Origin: Chloroflexia bacterium
GTDB taxonomy: Bacteria > Chloroflexota > Chloroflexia > Thermomicrobiales > CFX8
Assembly: GCA_013696045.1 (NCBI GenBank)
Contig: JACCZH010000365.1
Span: 1 to 10,141, forward strand
Reading direction: 5' to 3'
Length of the DNA: 10,141 bases
Shown: one piece after another, positions 1 through 6,571 of the stretch
How the letters are laid out: each line of letters opens with the position of its first letter
Position numbering within the stretch: the first letter of the stretch is position 1
Made by a program: the position numbers and the translations under genes
The notes under the pieces: model-generated
What the model was told of the DNA's origin: nothing
Seen by the model: the letters and a program-made list of their open reading frames with translations, nothing else
Database searches by the model: none

Positions 1-33
1 GCGCTACGACAGACAACCGTTCCGGAAAATGCT

Positions 34-906
34 CTAAATTTCCTCTTCGTCTTCTTCGTTGGAGCTGACAGGCGCTGATTCCTCGATGTATTCGGTATCG
101 TCGTCGTCGAGGTCTTCCTCGTCAGTAGCCTCAAATGTTTCGTCCACATCGTCGATATCGTCTGCATCCTCGTCGTCCACGATGAGCGCTGTCTCGTCGC
201 TGCGAAACAGGCGGGTATCGCGCAGGAAGGCTCGTGGAACTGCGACCTTACCTTGATGCGGGAAGGAGAGGCGATTGCCCATTTCCGCGCCACGGACCAT
301 CTCACGGATGATAACTCTCACGCTGTCGCCGGCGTTGGCAGTTACATAGACAGCGTACTCGTTGCCGATTTCCATCATCTTAATAAGCCGGCGGGAGACC
401 CGTGGCTCAAGCATACCGATGTACTGGCCAGTGTCGTCGAACAACTTTACCTGACCGTTTTCGATATGCATGTCGAGATGCTCACCACTGGAAAGTGTCA
501 TTAAGATAGCGGAAGGAGCAGGCTCTATCACCTCGTCGACGTAGGTCTTGCCGGCTTCTTCGATGAAAATGCCGAATCGGGCCGGAGGACGCGAACCAGT
601 GATCTCCCCCTCTTCCTCAGAGTCCCGAAGCGGCTCAAGCCGCTCGATGTTGCGGCGGGAGATGATGTTGGCCGGGTCCGTCTGGAATGCCATCTGGTAG
701 GCATCGTAGGCTGAACGGTATCGGCGCAGTTCGAAGTAGGCTTTTCCGAGGCGGTTATACGCGTCGACGTCACGTGGCGACTTCTCCAGTAGCGCCAGGT
801 TTGCCTCGACGGCGTCGCGCCAGCGCCCCTCAAGTGCCAGATTACGGGCGACGTCGGCCATCTCGCGCCTGGCCTTGCTGCGGCTGTCCATTCCAGGGAT
901 TGACAC
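34..906 (-). CDS. TPR-repeat protein with acidic C-terminal tail
   Basis: A 290-residue soluble protein with no signal peptide or membrane span. Residues about 14-90 form tetratricopeptide-type helix pairs, with the TPR-like signature LGKAYFELRRYRSAYDAYQ near residues 53-71. A middle region (about 105-230) is predicted mixed alpha/beta and matches no domain I can name. The last 45-50 residues are almost all Asp, Glu and Ser/Thr, so probably disordered. TPR modules bind other proteins, and the acidic tail suggests a basic partner such as RNA-binding or ribosomal proteins; that is inference. The start is GTG at 906, chosen because AAGGAG lies 8 nt upstream. It follows miaB by 41 bp on the same strand and is probably cotranscribed with it. 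The family of the middle domain and the function are unknown. Confidence 0.85.
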   Translation of the reverse strand: MSIPGMDSRSKARREMADVARNLALEGRWRDAVEANLALLEKSPRDVDAYNRLGKAYFELRRYRSAYDAYQMAFQTDPANIISRRNIERLEPLRDSEEEGEITGSRPPARFGIFIEEAGKTYVDEVIEPAPSAILMTLSSGEHLDMHIENGQVKLFDDTGQYIGMLEPRVSRRLIKMMEIGNEYAVYVTANAGDSVRVIIREMVRGAEMGNRLSFPHQGKVAVPRAFLRDTRLFRSDETALIVDDEDADDIDDVDETFEATDEEDLDDDDTEYIEESAPVSSNEEDEEEI

Positions 907-947
907 GGTCGTTTCTCCTTCAGTTGGTCGTACGTTTCTTGACCAGG

Positions 948-2318
948 TTAAAAAGCGGTTGCCATGATGGCGACAGGTTCGGCCAGCAGATACCAGGTGG
1001 ACGCTTCGGTGATCTCGACATTGACGGTCTGACCCAGCCAGTCGCCAGTCGCGTCAAAGAAGACGAGTGCGTTGCCACGTGTTCGGCCACGCCAGCGACC
1101 CTTTGCAAAGCCGTCGACAAGGATTTCCTCACGCTGCCCCACACGCGCCTGGTGCTTTTGTAAGCTAACGCGCTCCTGGATGCGCTCGACCGCTTGATGG
1201 CGAGCATGTTTTACCGAGTGCGGGATCTCATCTTCCCAGCGCGCCGAAAGCGTGCCTGGGCGGGGCGAATACATGGCCACATGTACCTTGTCGAACTCGA
1301 TGTCCTCCAGCAACCGCAGGGTGTTTTCAAACTGCTCGTCTGATTCACCTGGAAAGCCGACAATGATATCGGTGGCTAATGTGACATTCGGAATAGTATT
1401 ACGAATCATCTCGATGCGATCGCGATAATGTTCGTGGGTGTAGGTGCGGCGCATCTTACGCAACACCTCGTTGTCTCCTGCCTGAACCGGAAGATTGACA
1501 TGCTCGCAGAGAGCAGGCAGATCGGCTATGGCGTGAATCAGCTTGTCGGAAAAATACTTGGGATGCGAGGTCAGGAAGCGCACTCGCTCAATCCCTGGCA
1601 CGCTATTCACCGCTGTAAGGAGATCGGCCAGATCCCGGCCGTCTGGAAGGTCATGACCATAGGCATTCACTGTCTGGCCGAGAAGCGTCACTTCCTTGAC
1701 TCCGCTTGAACCGAGCTTCGTTACCTCAGCGACAATTTCGTCGAACGGCCGGCTGACTTCCCGACCTCGACGGTAGGGGACGATGCAATACGAACACACA
1801 AAATTGCAGCCGTAAATAATGGGGACGTGGGCCGTCACTCGATAGTCGCTAGAGAGGGGCTGGTAGTAATGCGGCAGCTCAGCAAGGTCACCATCGGCCC
1901 CGGCAAGCTCGGGCACGATCTCAACAAGCCGATCGAATTCTGAGGGCTCAAAGAAGAGATCGATATGCGGGAAGCGCTGCCGGAGCGACTTTTCCTGGCC
2001 CGTGACCATGCAACCCGTGAGCGCAATGCGAACATCAGGATTGTTTCGTTTCGTGCGCATGAGCGAGCCGATCTTGCCGGCCACTTTGTCTTCGGCCGCC
2101 TGCCGGACAACACACGAGTTGAGGACGATGACGTCCGCTTCTTCTTCAACCTCCGTGCGAGCGTAGCCAACCTGACTCAGCATTGCTTCAACTTTGGCGG
2201 ATTCGGCTTCGTTCATCTGACATCCGATAGTCCAGATCAAATAGGACTTGCCGGAGCGCGATGCAGTCGAGCTGGCTTGCGGTGTAACAGGTTGTGGAAA
2301 AAGCCGCAGTGGTTCCAC
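948..2318 (-). CDS. miaB: MiaB, tRNA-2-methylthio-N6-dimethylallyladenosine synthase
   Basis: A radical-SAM methylthiotransferase that adds a methylthio group to i6A at position 37 of tRNAs reading UNN codons. Counting from the GTG at 2318 it has 456 residues. The N-terminal UPF0004 domain carries the three cysteines for the auxiliary 4Fe-4S cluster (C33 in IGCQMNEAES, C69 in NSCVVRQAAEDKV, C103 in LTGCM). The radical-SAM motif CNFVCSYC supplies C171, C175 and C178, followed by IVPYRRGREVSRP, which is typical of MiaB rather than RimO or MtaB. A TRAM RNA-binding domain fills the last 65 or so residues. The open frame extends to a GTG at 2360, but that codon has no ribosome binding site and lies 8 nt from a TATAAT box. 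The GTG at 2318 has GGAGG 7 nt upstream. The TPR gene follows 41 bp downstream. Confidence 0.95.
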   Translation of the reverse strand: MEPLRLFPQPVTPQASSTASRSGKSYLIWTIGCQMNEAESAKVEAMLSQVGYARTEVEEEADVIVLNSCVVRQAAEDKVAGKIGSLMRTKRNNPDVRIALTGCMVTGQEKSLRQRFPHIDLFFEPSEFDRLVEIVPELAGADGDLAELPHYYQPLSSDYRVTAHVPIIYGCNFVCSYCIVPYRRGREVSRPFDEIVAEVTKLGSSGVKEVTLLGQTVNAYGHDLPDGRDLADLLTAVNSVPGIERVRFLTSHPKYFSDKLIHAIADLPALCEHVNLPVQAGDNEVLRKMRRTYTHEHYRDRIEMIRNTIPNVTLATDIIVGFPGESDEQFENTLRLLEDIEFDKVHVAMYSPRPGTLSARWEDEIPHSVKHARHQAVERIQERVSLQKHQARVGQREEILVDGFAKGRWRGRTRGNALVFFDATGDWLGQTVNVEITEASTWYLLAEPVAIMATAF

Positions 2319-2325
2319 GTAAAGA

Positions 2326-2330
2326 CCTCC
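2326..2330 (-). promoter_or_regulatory. Ribosome binding site that decides the miaB start
   Basis: GGAGG on the minus strand, 7 nt before the GTG at 2318. It is the only strong Shine-Dalgarno match in the first 45 nt of the open frame, so it moves the start 14 codons inward from the longest-frame GTG at 2360. Confidence 0.8.
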
Positions 2331-2368
2331 AGGTACGATGCAGGGCAGAGATTGCGCCACAAGCGGCG

Positions 2369-2374
2369 ATTATA
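2369..2374 (-). promoter_or_regulatory. Likely -10 box of the miaB promoter
   Basis: A perfect TATAAT on the minus strand. Transcription would begin near 2362 and give a leader of about 44 nt before the GTG at 2318, with the ribosome binding site inside it. No good -35 is visible at 16-18 bp spacing (best matches 2-3 of 6), and there is no TGn extension, so activator dependence or a weak promoter is possible. Confidence 0.55.
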
Positions 2375-2528
2375 CCTGCCCCATCCACCATGAACGACCA
2401 TAGACCGCCGAAAGGTGCGTCGCGAAAGCCGCTCAATGGGAGTAACCTTGCCGGCCTGACGTTTCCGCAGCTATGAGGGCAAGTGGTGTCTTGGCAAAAA
2501 GCCGAACAACATACGAACAGATATTGAG

Positions 2529-2538
2529 TGTACGTACA
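2529..2538. repeat. 10-bp perfect palindrome, possible operator
   Basis: TGTACGTACA is its own reverse complement. It ends 25 bp before the extended -10 at 2564, so its right half lies near the expected -35 zone. This position suits an activator or repressor dimer site. It is a single copy with no sequence-specific family I recognise. Confidence 0.35.
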
Positions 2539-2560
2539 TGGTGTGCCGAATCGTCAATGC

Positions 2561-2569
2561 TGCTACAAT
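2561..2569 (+). promoter_or_regulatory. Extended -10 promoter of the Cys-module gene
   Basis: TGCTACAAT contains the TGn extension and a 5-of-6 match to TATAAT. Extended -10 promoters tolerate a poor -35, and the -35 here (2541-2546) is indeed poor. Transcription would start near 2576, leaving a leader of about 120 nt before the GTG at 2695. Confidence 0.5.
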
Positions 2570-2601
2570 CGACGGAGCTTCAGGTAACAGGATTCTGGAC
2601 G

Positions 2602-2640
2602 AAAAGTGTTGGCCGAATGGGAGAATCGGGTTCCACTTTT
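2602..2640 (+). promoter_or_regulatory. Leader hairpin upstream of the Cys-module gene
   Basis: AAAAGTG (2602-2608) pairs with CACTTTT (2634-2640). Inside it CCGA (2613-2616) pairs with TCGG (2626-2629), separated by a symmetric 4+4 nt internal loop and capped by a 9-nt loop. It lies fully within the predicted leader. The run of T at its 3' side is part of the stem rather than beyond it, so this is not a canonical terminator. It could be a regulatory or stabilising structure. Confidence 0.35.
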
Positions 2641-2694
2641 GGCGTACGAACGTGGGGTTTTGCGTCGTAAGGGGACTCTTAGGGGTGTGGCGTA

Positions 2695-4017
2695 GTGAAG
2701 AGAAAGTGTGGAACGTGCCGTTTTTTTGAGGATCGTGGAATGGCGGGTTCGGGATCCTGCTTGCACCAGCAACGCAAGGACCTGCGCGATGTCGTTCTGG
2801 TTCGCCAAACCGAGCTGGCATGCAGAAATAGCTACGACCAGGATCTCTGGGAGATGAGTGAGAATCCGGTGCTGGCGTCAGTCGAGGGGGCATCTTCGGG
2901 AGGGATCATTCCAAACCCGGATGTCATATTTGATTTGCCAGCGGCGGACCATGGGATATCAAACGACACTGGCGAAATTCTTGATTCCAACGGGCCGGAA
3001 TCGTTCACCGACCGCGTGACGGATATACACATGCCTACCCATCGTTACCCCAGCCCGTTACGACCTCGAACGTCGTTTGCGTCAGGGCACAAGGAGTCCC
3101 CCGACTTCGACCAGGGCCGATCAACGAAATCCCCGGTGCACGATGCCCATCAACGACTAGAAGAGCATCGCAGGGAAGCGGCACGGCGGGCGCACGACGC
3201 GAAGATCATGGAGATCAGCCGGCATATGGCGTCTGGTGATGGCAGCGATCGGGATGACCGGTCGGAAACTGCCGGGCCGGTCCAGCCAGTCGTGAGACCA
3301 GACCAGACTCCAATAGGCGTAGCAGGCATGACAGACTATCCGGACTTTGACTTCGAACCGGCTGTGAGACTACACAGCCGTACCGCCAAGTCTTCAATTC
3401 CCTATGCCGGCGGTAGTCGACCTTCCTCTACTGCGAGTTCTGCGAGCGCCGCTGTGCAGCCCCCAGTGGGGGCCGCTGAACCGGGTAAATTAGCCGAACA
3501 AGGAACAGAGCCACTGCCGACGGAGGACGTACGCGCGCTACTTGACCACAGGTACCCGGATGCTCCGGTCGCCCCTCGCGATGACCGCACCAGCCCACGC
3601 GGACGGGATTCACGTGAACCATTTATTCATGTGGATGGGGCTGTTCGTTCGAGCACTACAGGCTTGCATGACAAGCAGACGACGCCACAATTACAGAGTG
3701 CCGAGCGTTTGGACCCGGTTGACCGTGTAGAACGGCTGGCGACTCTACCGCGTTGTTGCGCAACATGCCGGGACTTTCGCCAGGTTGGCGCCGACGGCCG
3801 CGGATGGTGCAGCAACCCGTATGCATTCGGCGAACGGCGTATGGTACAGTCCGATCAACTTGCTTGCCGATCGAGCTTGGGCATGTGGTGGATGCCGAAC
3901 GACGATGTCTGGCTTGAACGGGCTGACACGTCGCACCATGGACGGCCCACACCGTTGCTTGATGCGTCACTGAAAGTTCAGCGGTCGAGTGAGTCCGGGA
4001 GAGATTCGCACGCGTGA
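2695..4017 (+). CDS. Unknown protein with two four-cysteine modules and a disordered linker
   Basis: A 440-residue protein I cannot assign to a named family. Its two ends carry the same module. At the N-terminus C5-x2-C8-x13-C22-x20-C43 is followed by a Trp (W52). At the C-terminus C355-x2-C358-x13-C372-x18-C391 is followed by W396/W397. Both copies share CxxCR-x-F, a Gly-rich turn before the third Cys, LACR at the fourth and a downstream Ser. The spacing suggests a zinc ribbon or an Fe-S site. The roughly 300 residues between are rich in Pro, Ser, Arg, Asp and Gly with no clear fold. There is no signal peptide or membrane span. An in-frame TAG at 2680-2682 forces the start to GTG at 2695, with AGGGG 9 nt upstream. 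It is followed 85 bp later by the RodZ-like gene. Codon use and length look like a real gene. Confidence 0.85.
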   Translation: MKRKCGTCRFFEDRGMAGSGSCLHQQRKDLRDVVLVRQTELACRNSYDQDLWEMSENPVLASVEGASSGGIIPNPDVIFDLPAADHGISNDTGEILDSNGPESFTDRVTDIHMPTHRYPSPLRPRTSFASGHKESPDFDQGRSTKSPVHDAHQRLEEHRREAARRAHDAKIMEISRHMASGDGSDRDDRSETAGPVQPVVRPDQTPIGVAGMTDYPDFDFEPAVRLHSRTAKSSIPYAGGSRPSSTASSASAAVQPPVGAAEPGKLAEQGTEPLPTEDVRALLDHRYPDAPVAPRDDRTSPRGRDSREPFIHVDGAVRSSTTGLHDKQTTPQLQSAERLDPVDRVERLATLPRCCATCRDFRQVGADGRGWCSNPYAFGERRMVQSDQLACRSSLGMWWMPNDDVWLERADTSHHGRPTPLLDASLKVQRSSESGRDSHA

Positions 4018-4102
4018 AGCCGAATGCGGAGCGAATGACAGATGAGCGTTGGCCACTGGGAATTGCCTACGCTGCTATGTCAGAGGAGCGGTCGTCGACC
4101 AT

Positions 4103-5014
4103 ATGTCCGATTTAGGCGAACTGTTGCGGCAAGCGCGAGTCTATAAGGGTGCTTCACTGCGAGACGCAGAACGCGCTACCCGAATCAGCAGAACATATCT
4201 GGAAGCACTTGAATCAGAAGATTTCGCGCAATTGCCGCCGCCCGCATACGCACGCGGCATTGTCAAGAATTATGCCCAGTACCTGGGCCTCGACCCCGTT
4301 GCAATCTTGGCCCTCTACGATTCATCGGACGACGAAAGTGTCGGCGAAGCCATTCAGGTGGTGCCGGCGACGCGTTCGATGGATGTTCCGTCGCACTGGG
4401 CTCCCAACTTCGCCATCATCGGGTTCATGCTTGTCGTGTCGGCAATTGTCTTTGCCTGGCTGTACTCCGCATACTTTCAATCAGAGGTGCTTGATCCGAA
4501 TCTGGCTTCGGGATTTCCGACGGTGACACCCATCAGCGATTCGTTGTTGAGCACCGTTATACTCACCCCGGTACCTTCTCCTGAGGCGCAGGCCGGAGGA
4601 CAAGAAGTTTCTCAAGAGTCCCCGGCGCAATCTTCCACGGCAACGTCAACACCGACCGAGGCTCCCATATCTCCGACGGCCACGCCGGAAGTAACGAGCG
4701 TCGAGGTGGTTGAGGAACCGACCAACCCGGCCGGTAATGGATCGGTTGCCTCAGCAGTTGATGGCGCGGTGGTTCCAGGAGGAGCGTACGAATTTGTTCT
4801 CGTAGCAACCGACGAAGTATGGCTCGAAGTGAGCCTTGACTGGAACACCGTTCCCGATTATGAGGCAACGCTCCAGGAAGGCGAATCGGTGCGTTTCGTA
4901 GCCGATGTCGCGACGGTTAGCTCAGGCAACGCCGGATACGTCGAAGTCTACGTTGACGGGGTCTCGTGGGGGATTCTGAGCAGTACCTGGAATGAAACCG
5001 TTACCTTGCCGTAA
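4103..5014 (+). CDS. RodZ-like protein: HTH, one membrane span, DUF4115 domain
   Basis: A 303-residue type-II membrane protein with RodZ architecture. Residues 3-66 are a Cro/C1-type HTH of the HTH_25 class (GELLRQARVYKGASLRDAER, then SRTYLEALES and YARGIVKNYAQYLGLDP). One membrane helix covers about 102-125. A low-complexity Pro/Thr/Ser linker covers about 130-215. The DUF4115 beta domain covers about 227-303 (DEVWLEVSLD, GESVRF, SGNAGYVEVYVDG). RodZ anchors MreB and sets rod shape; whether this homologue has an MreB partner cannot be seen here. The open frame begins at TTG 4049, but family N-termini start at MSDLGELLRQAR, so ATG 4103 is chosen. AGAGGAG is 14 nt upstream, a long spacing that leaves some doubt. 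The 139-aa gene follows 15 bp later. Confidence 0.88.
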   Translation: MSDLGELLRQARVYKGASLRDAERATRISRTYLEALESEDFAQLPPPAYARGIVKNYAQYLGLDPVAILALYDSSDDESVGEAIQVVPATRSMDVPSHWAPNFAIIGFMLVVSAIVFAWLYSAYFQSEVLDPNLASGFPTVTPISDSLLSTVILTPVPSPEAQAGGQEVSQESPAQSSTATSTPTEAPISPTATPEVTSVEVVEEPTNPAGNGSVASAVDGAVVPGGAYEFVLVATDEVWLEVSLDWNTVPDYEATLQEGESVRFVADVATVSSGNAGYVEVYVDGVSWGILSSTWNETVTLP

Positions 5015-5029
5015 CAAGGAGCGCAACGC

Positions 5030-5449
5030 ATGAGCGGTCCCTCCGTTTTCGGGCGTGATGTCTATGCCTCGCGGCGCGACGTGGACGGCGTGGTGGTGGC
5101 TGTTTTGCGAGGTGTCACCGACCAGCGAGGCTTGTATTTGACCGAGCTTCGTTCGCGCGCCGTGTCAAAACATGCGGTTCATGAGCTCATGATCACCAAA
5201 GAGCAGGCCGATCCGGAGACGACGGTCAACCACGTTGCGCTCATCGCCTTTTTTGAGGTTGAGAATAGCGGTGTCTTACTGGTGGGTGACCAGGTCTACT
5301 GGGGAGATACGCTTCTCGGGATGGTGGCCGGGTTCAATGAAACTCATATGCCGAATCATCAGAACATCTGCCTCAAGGCCGAGGAGATTCGCGACGGCGA
5401 GACGTTGGACCTGTCGGTCGAAGACAAGATTCATTTCCGGCGCGGTTAA
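5030..5449 (+). CDS. Uncharacterised 139-residue protein
   Basis: I do not recognise the family. The protein is soluble, has no signal peptide, membrane helix or cysteine cluster, and looks beta-rich: alternating hydrophobic stretches at VVVAVLRGV, NHVALIAFFEVE and GVLLVGDQVYWGDTLLGMV suggest a small barrel or sandwich. Conserved-looking features are the Asp/Trp/Gly turn at GDQVYWGDT and the His/Asn segment ETHMPNHQNICL. It contains one Cys, so metal binding by cysteines is unlikely. ATG 5030 has AAGGAG 8 nt upstream, the best ribosome binding site in this cluster, and the preceding stop is 15 bp away, so it is probably cotranscribed with the RodZ-like gene. Its stop lies 12 bp from the stop of the convergent lipid kinase gene. 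Confidence 0.8.
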   Translation: MSGPSVFGRDVYASRRDVDGVVVAVLRGVTDQRGLYLTELRSRAVSKHAVHELMITKEQADPETTVNHVALIAFFEVENSGVLLVGDQVYWGDTLLGMVAGFNETHMPNHQNICLKAEEIRDGETLDLSVEDKIHFRRG

Positions 5450-5461
5450 CGGTTCGGTGTC

Positions 5462-6367
5462 TTAGCGTCCATGAGGCGTCAGGATATAGGTAGGCTCGTC
5501 CAGCATCTCCACGACAACCGGTAACTCACCCTGGAAGTTCCCATCTGTTTCAAATGCAATCGGTCGGTCGGCCCTGATGACGACTGTTTTGCCGCGCAAC
5601 TGGTGCTGCCAGCGTGATCGCTCCGGCTTACGCAAAATAATCCAGCCCAGGGATGTTGCAGCACCGACGGCGTTCGGCGGGTTGTAAATGCAGATGTCGA
5701 TCAAGCCGTCATGGCGGTCGATACCGGCGCCAACAGTAAACCGCGGGTGAACGATCGACCCGCCAATCGCGCACAGGACCATACGCGCGTCCCAGGAGCC
5801 GGAATCGCCGTCAACTTCGAGTTCGACCCGGAACGGGCTGGAGCGTAGATGCTTGATGGCGGGCCAGAGGTAGGCAGGCCAGCCAATGCGACGCTTCCAT
5901 TTGCCCGAGGCCTCGCGCATAATTTCGGCGTCATAGCCAGCCCCGGCCATGTGCATGAACGTGGTTTCGCCGGCCCGGGCTACGTCAAATGCGGTTGGCA
6001 CACCTTCCCCGAGGGCAACTGCCATCGCCGCGTTGAGCCGGCGAGGTATGCCGAGGTCCTTCGCGACCATGTTGGTCGAACCGACCGGCACAATGCCCAC
6101 CACGAGATCGCTACCGATGGCGCCCGTCACCACCTCTGAGACCGTGCCGTCGCCGCCGACAGCCACAACGATGTCGTACTCGTCGTGACACCTGCGCGCG
6201 ATTTCGGTCGCGTGCTCAGGATGCTCGGTCACTTGGAGTTCGAGCGTAACACCCAGGCGTTCGGCAGTCTTCTTCAGCCCATCGTTTAGCTTGCGCACAG
6301 AATCCTGTCCGGTGGCCGGATTGATGATTGCGAATGCGCGTTTGGGCGTGTTCACGTTAGGAGGCAA
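5462..6367 (-). CDS. Diacylglycerol kinase / YegS-type lipid kinase
   Basis: A 301-residue ATP-dependent lipid kinase of the DAGK catalytic family, acting on diacylglycerol or a related lipid at the inner face of the membrane. The nucleotide-binding motifs are NPATG (16-20) and VGGDGTVSEVV (70-80). The family segment after it reads GIVPVGSTNMVAKDLGIP, with GSTN where many members have GTxN. The C-terminal half has RHDGLIDICIYNPP and FETDGNFQGELP, the usual second-domain motifs. The length fits the family. The start is TTG at 6367, directly touching the TAG stop of the small membrane gene in the same frame; a GTG four codons on (6355) is the alternative. Neither has a clear ribosome binding site, so reinitiation from the upstream gene is likely. 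It is the last gene of the leftward cluster. Confidence 0.9.
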   Translation of the reverse strand: MPPNVNTPKRAFAIINPATGQDSVRKLNDGLKKTAERLGVTLELQVTEHPEHATEIARRCHDEYDIVVAVGGDGTVSEVVTGAIGSDLVVGIVPVGSTNMVAKDLGIPRRLNAAMAVALGEGVPTAFDVARAGETTFMHMAGAGYDAEIMREASGKWKRRIGWPAYLWPAIKHLRSSPFRVELEVDGDSGSWDARMVLCAIGGSIVHPRFTVGAGIDRHDGLIDICIYNPPNAVGAATSLGWIILRKPERSRWQHQLRGKTVVIRADRPIAFETDGNFQGELPVVVEMLDEPTYILTPHGR

Positions 6368-6484
6368 CTAAGCATCTTCAGCATCTTCCAGTCCAAAGAT
6401 GCGATTTGTGAGCTCGTTAGCGAGCCACGTGGCAGCGGCAGCCAATACCAGCCCGAGCAGACTCCGGAACAGATTTCGTTGCAC
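6368..6484 (-). CDS. Small single-span membrane protein (38 aa)
   Basis: A 38-codon frame with N-terminal basic residues (MQRNLFRS), one hydrophobic helix at about 9-24 (LLGLVLAAAATWLANE) and an acidic end (LEDAEDA). Its charge pattern predicts the N-terminus inside the cell. The start is GTG at 6484 with GGGGAAGG 7 nt upstream (6492-6499), a strong site. The 3' end contains two tandem copies of GAAGATGCT encoding EDA-EDA. The TAG stop is followed with no gap by the TTG of the lipid kinase in the same frame. The size, strong ribosome binding site and coupling argue for a real gene. A role as membrane anchor or partner of the kinase is inference. I know no named family for it. Confidence 0.7.
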   Translation of the reverse strand: MQRNLFRSLLGLVLAAAATWLANELTNRIFGLEDAEDA

Positions 6485-6491
6485 TGGTCAA

Positions 6492-6499
6492 CCTTCCCC
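6492..6499 (-). promoter_or_regulatory. Ribosome binding site of the 38-aa membrane protein
   Basis: GGGGAAGG on the minus strand, 7 nt before GTG 6484. It is the main evidence that the short frame is translated, and it may be the only ribosome entry point for the lipid kinase downstream. Confidence 0.65.
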
Positions 6500-6571
6500 T
6501 GTAATTCACCTTCGTTACGCGTAAGCGCGGATTCTCAATTCAACATAGCAGATCCGCAACTTTACCGCCGG

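Larger units (their letters stand above)
2319..2694. other. Divergent intergenic control region, miaB / Cys-module gene
   Basis: A 376-bp non-coding stretch between divergently transcribed genes. It contains the miaB leader and -10 box on the left, and on the right a palindrome (2529-2538), an extended -10 (2561-2569) and a leader hairpin (2602-2640) facing the Cys-module gene. Short open frames across it (for example 2473-2670 and 2538-2729) have no ribosome binding sites and no protein-like composition, so I treat it as regulatory. Confidence 0.6.

Noticed and set aside
59..256. Ser-rich 65-codon plus-strand frame
   Set aside because: Its Ser runs are just the complement of the Asp/Glu codons in the acidic tail of the TPR protein.
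687..1163. 158-codon plus-strand frame across the TPR/miaB junction
   Set aside because: Antisense to two real genes, Arg/Pro-rich, no family resemblance.
1965..2393. 142-codon plus-strand frame over the miaB 5' end
   Set aside because: Shadow of MiaB coding sequence, no ribosome binding site, and it crosses the promoter region.
4049..4102. TTG start of the RodZ-like gene at 4049
   Set aside because: The 18 extra residues have no family counterpart and the TTG has no ribosome binding site; ATG 4103 fits the HTH domain start.
4103..4310. HTH domain read as a phage or plasmid repressor
   Set aside because: The downstream membrane helix and DUF4115 domain are the RodZ layout, and no phage genes are nearby.
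6518..6529. CGCG-TAAG-CGCG hairpin between the YggT-like gene and the 38-aa gene, considered as a terminator
   Set aside because: The stem is only 4 bp and no T-run follows on the minus strand, so it is not a convincing terminator.
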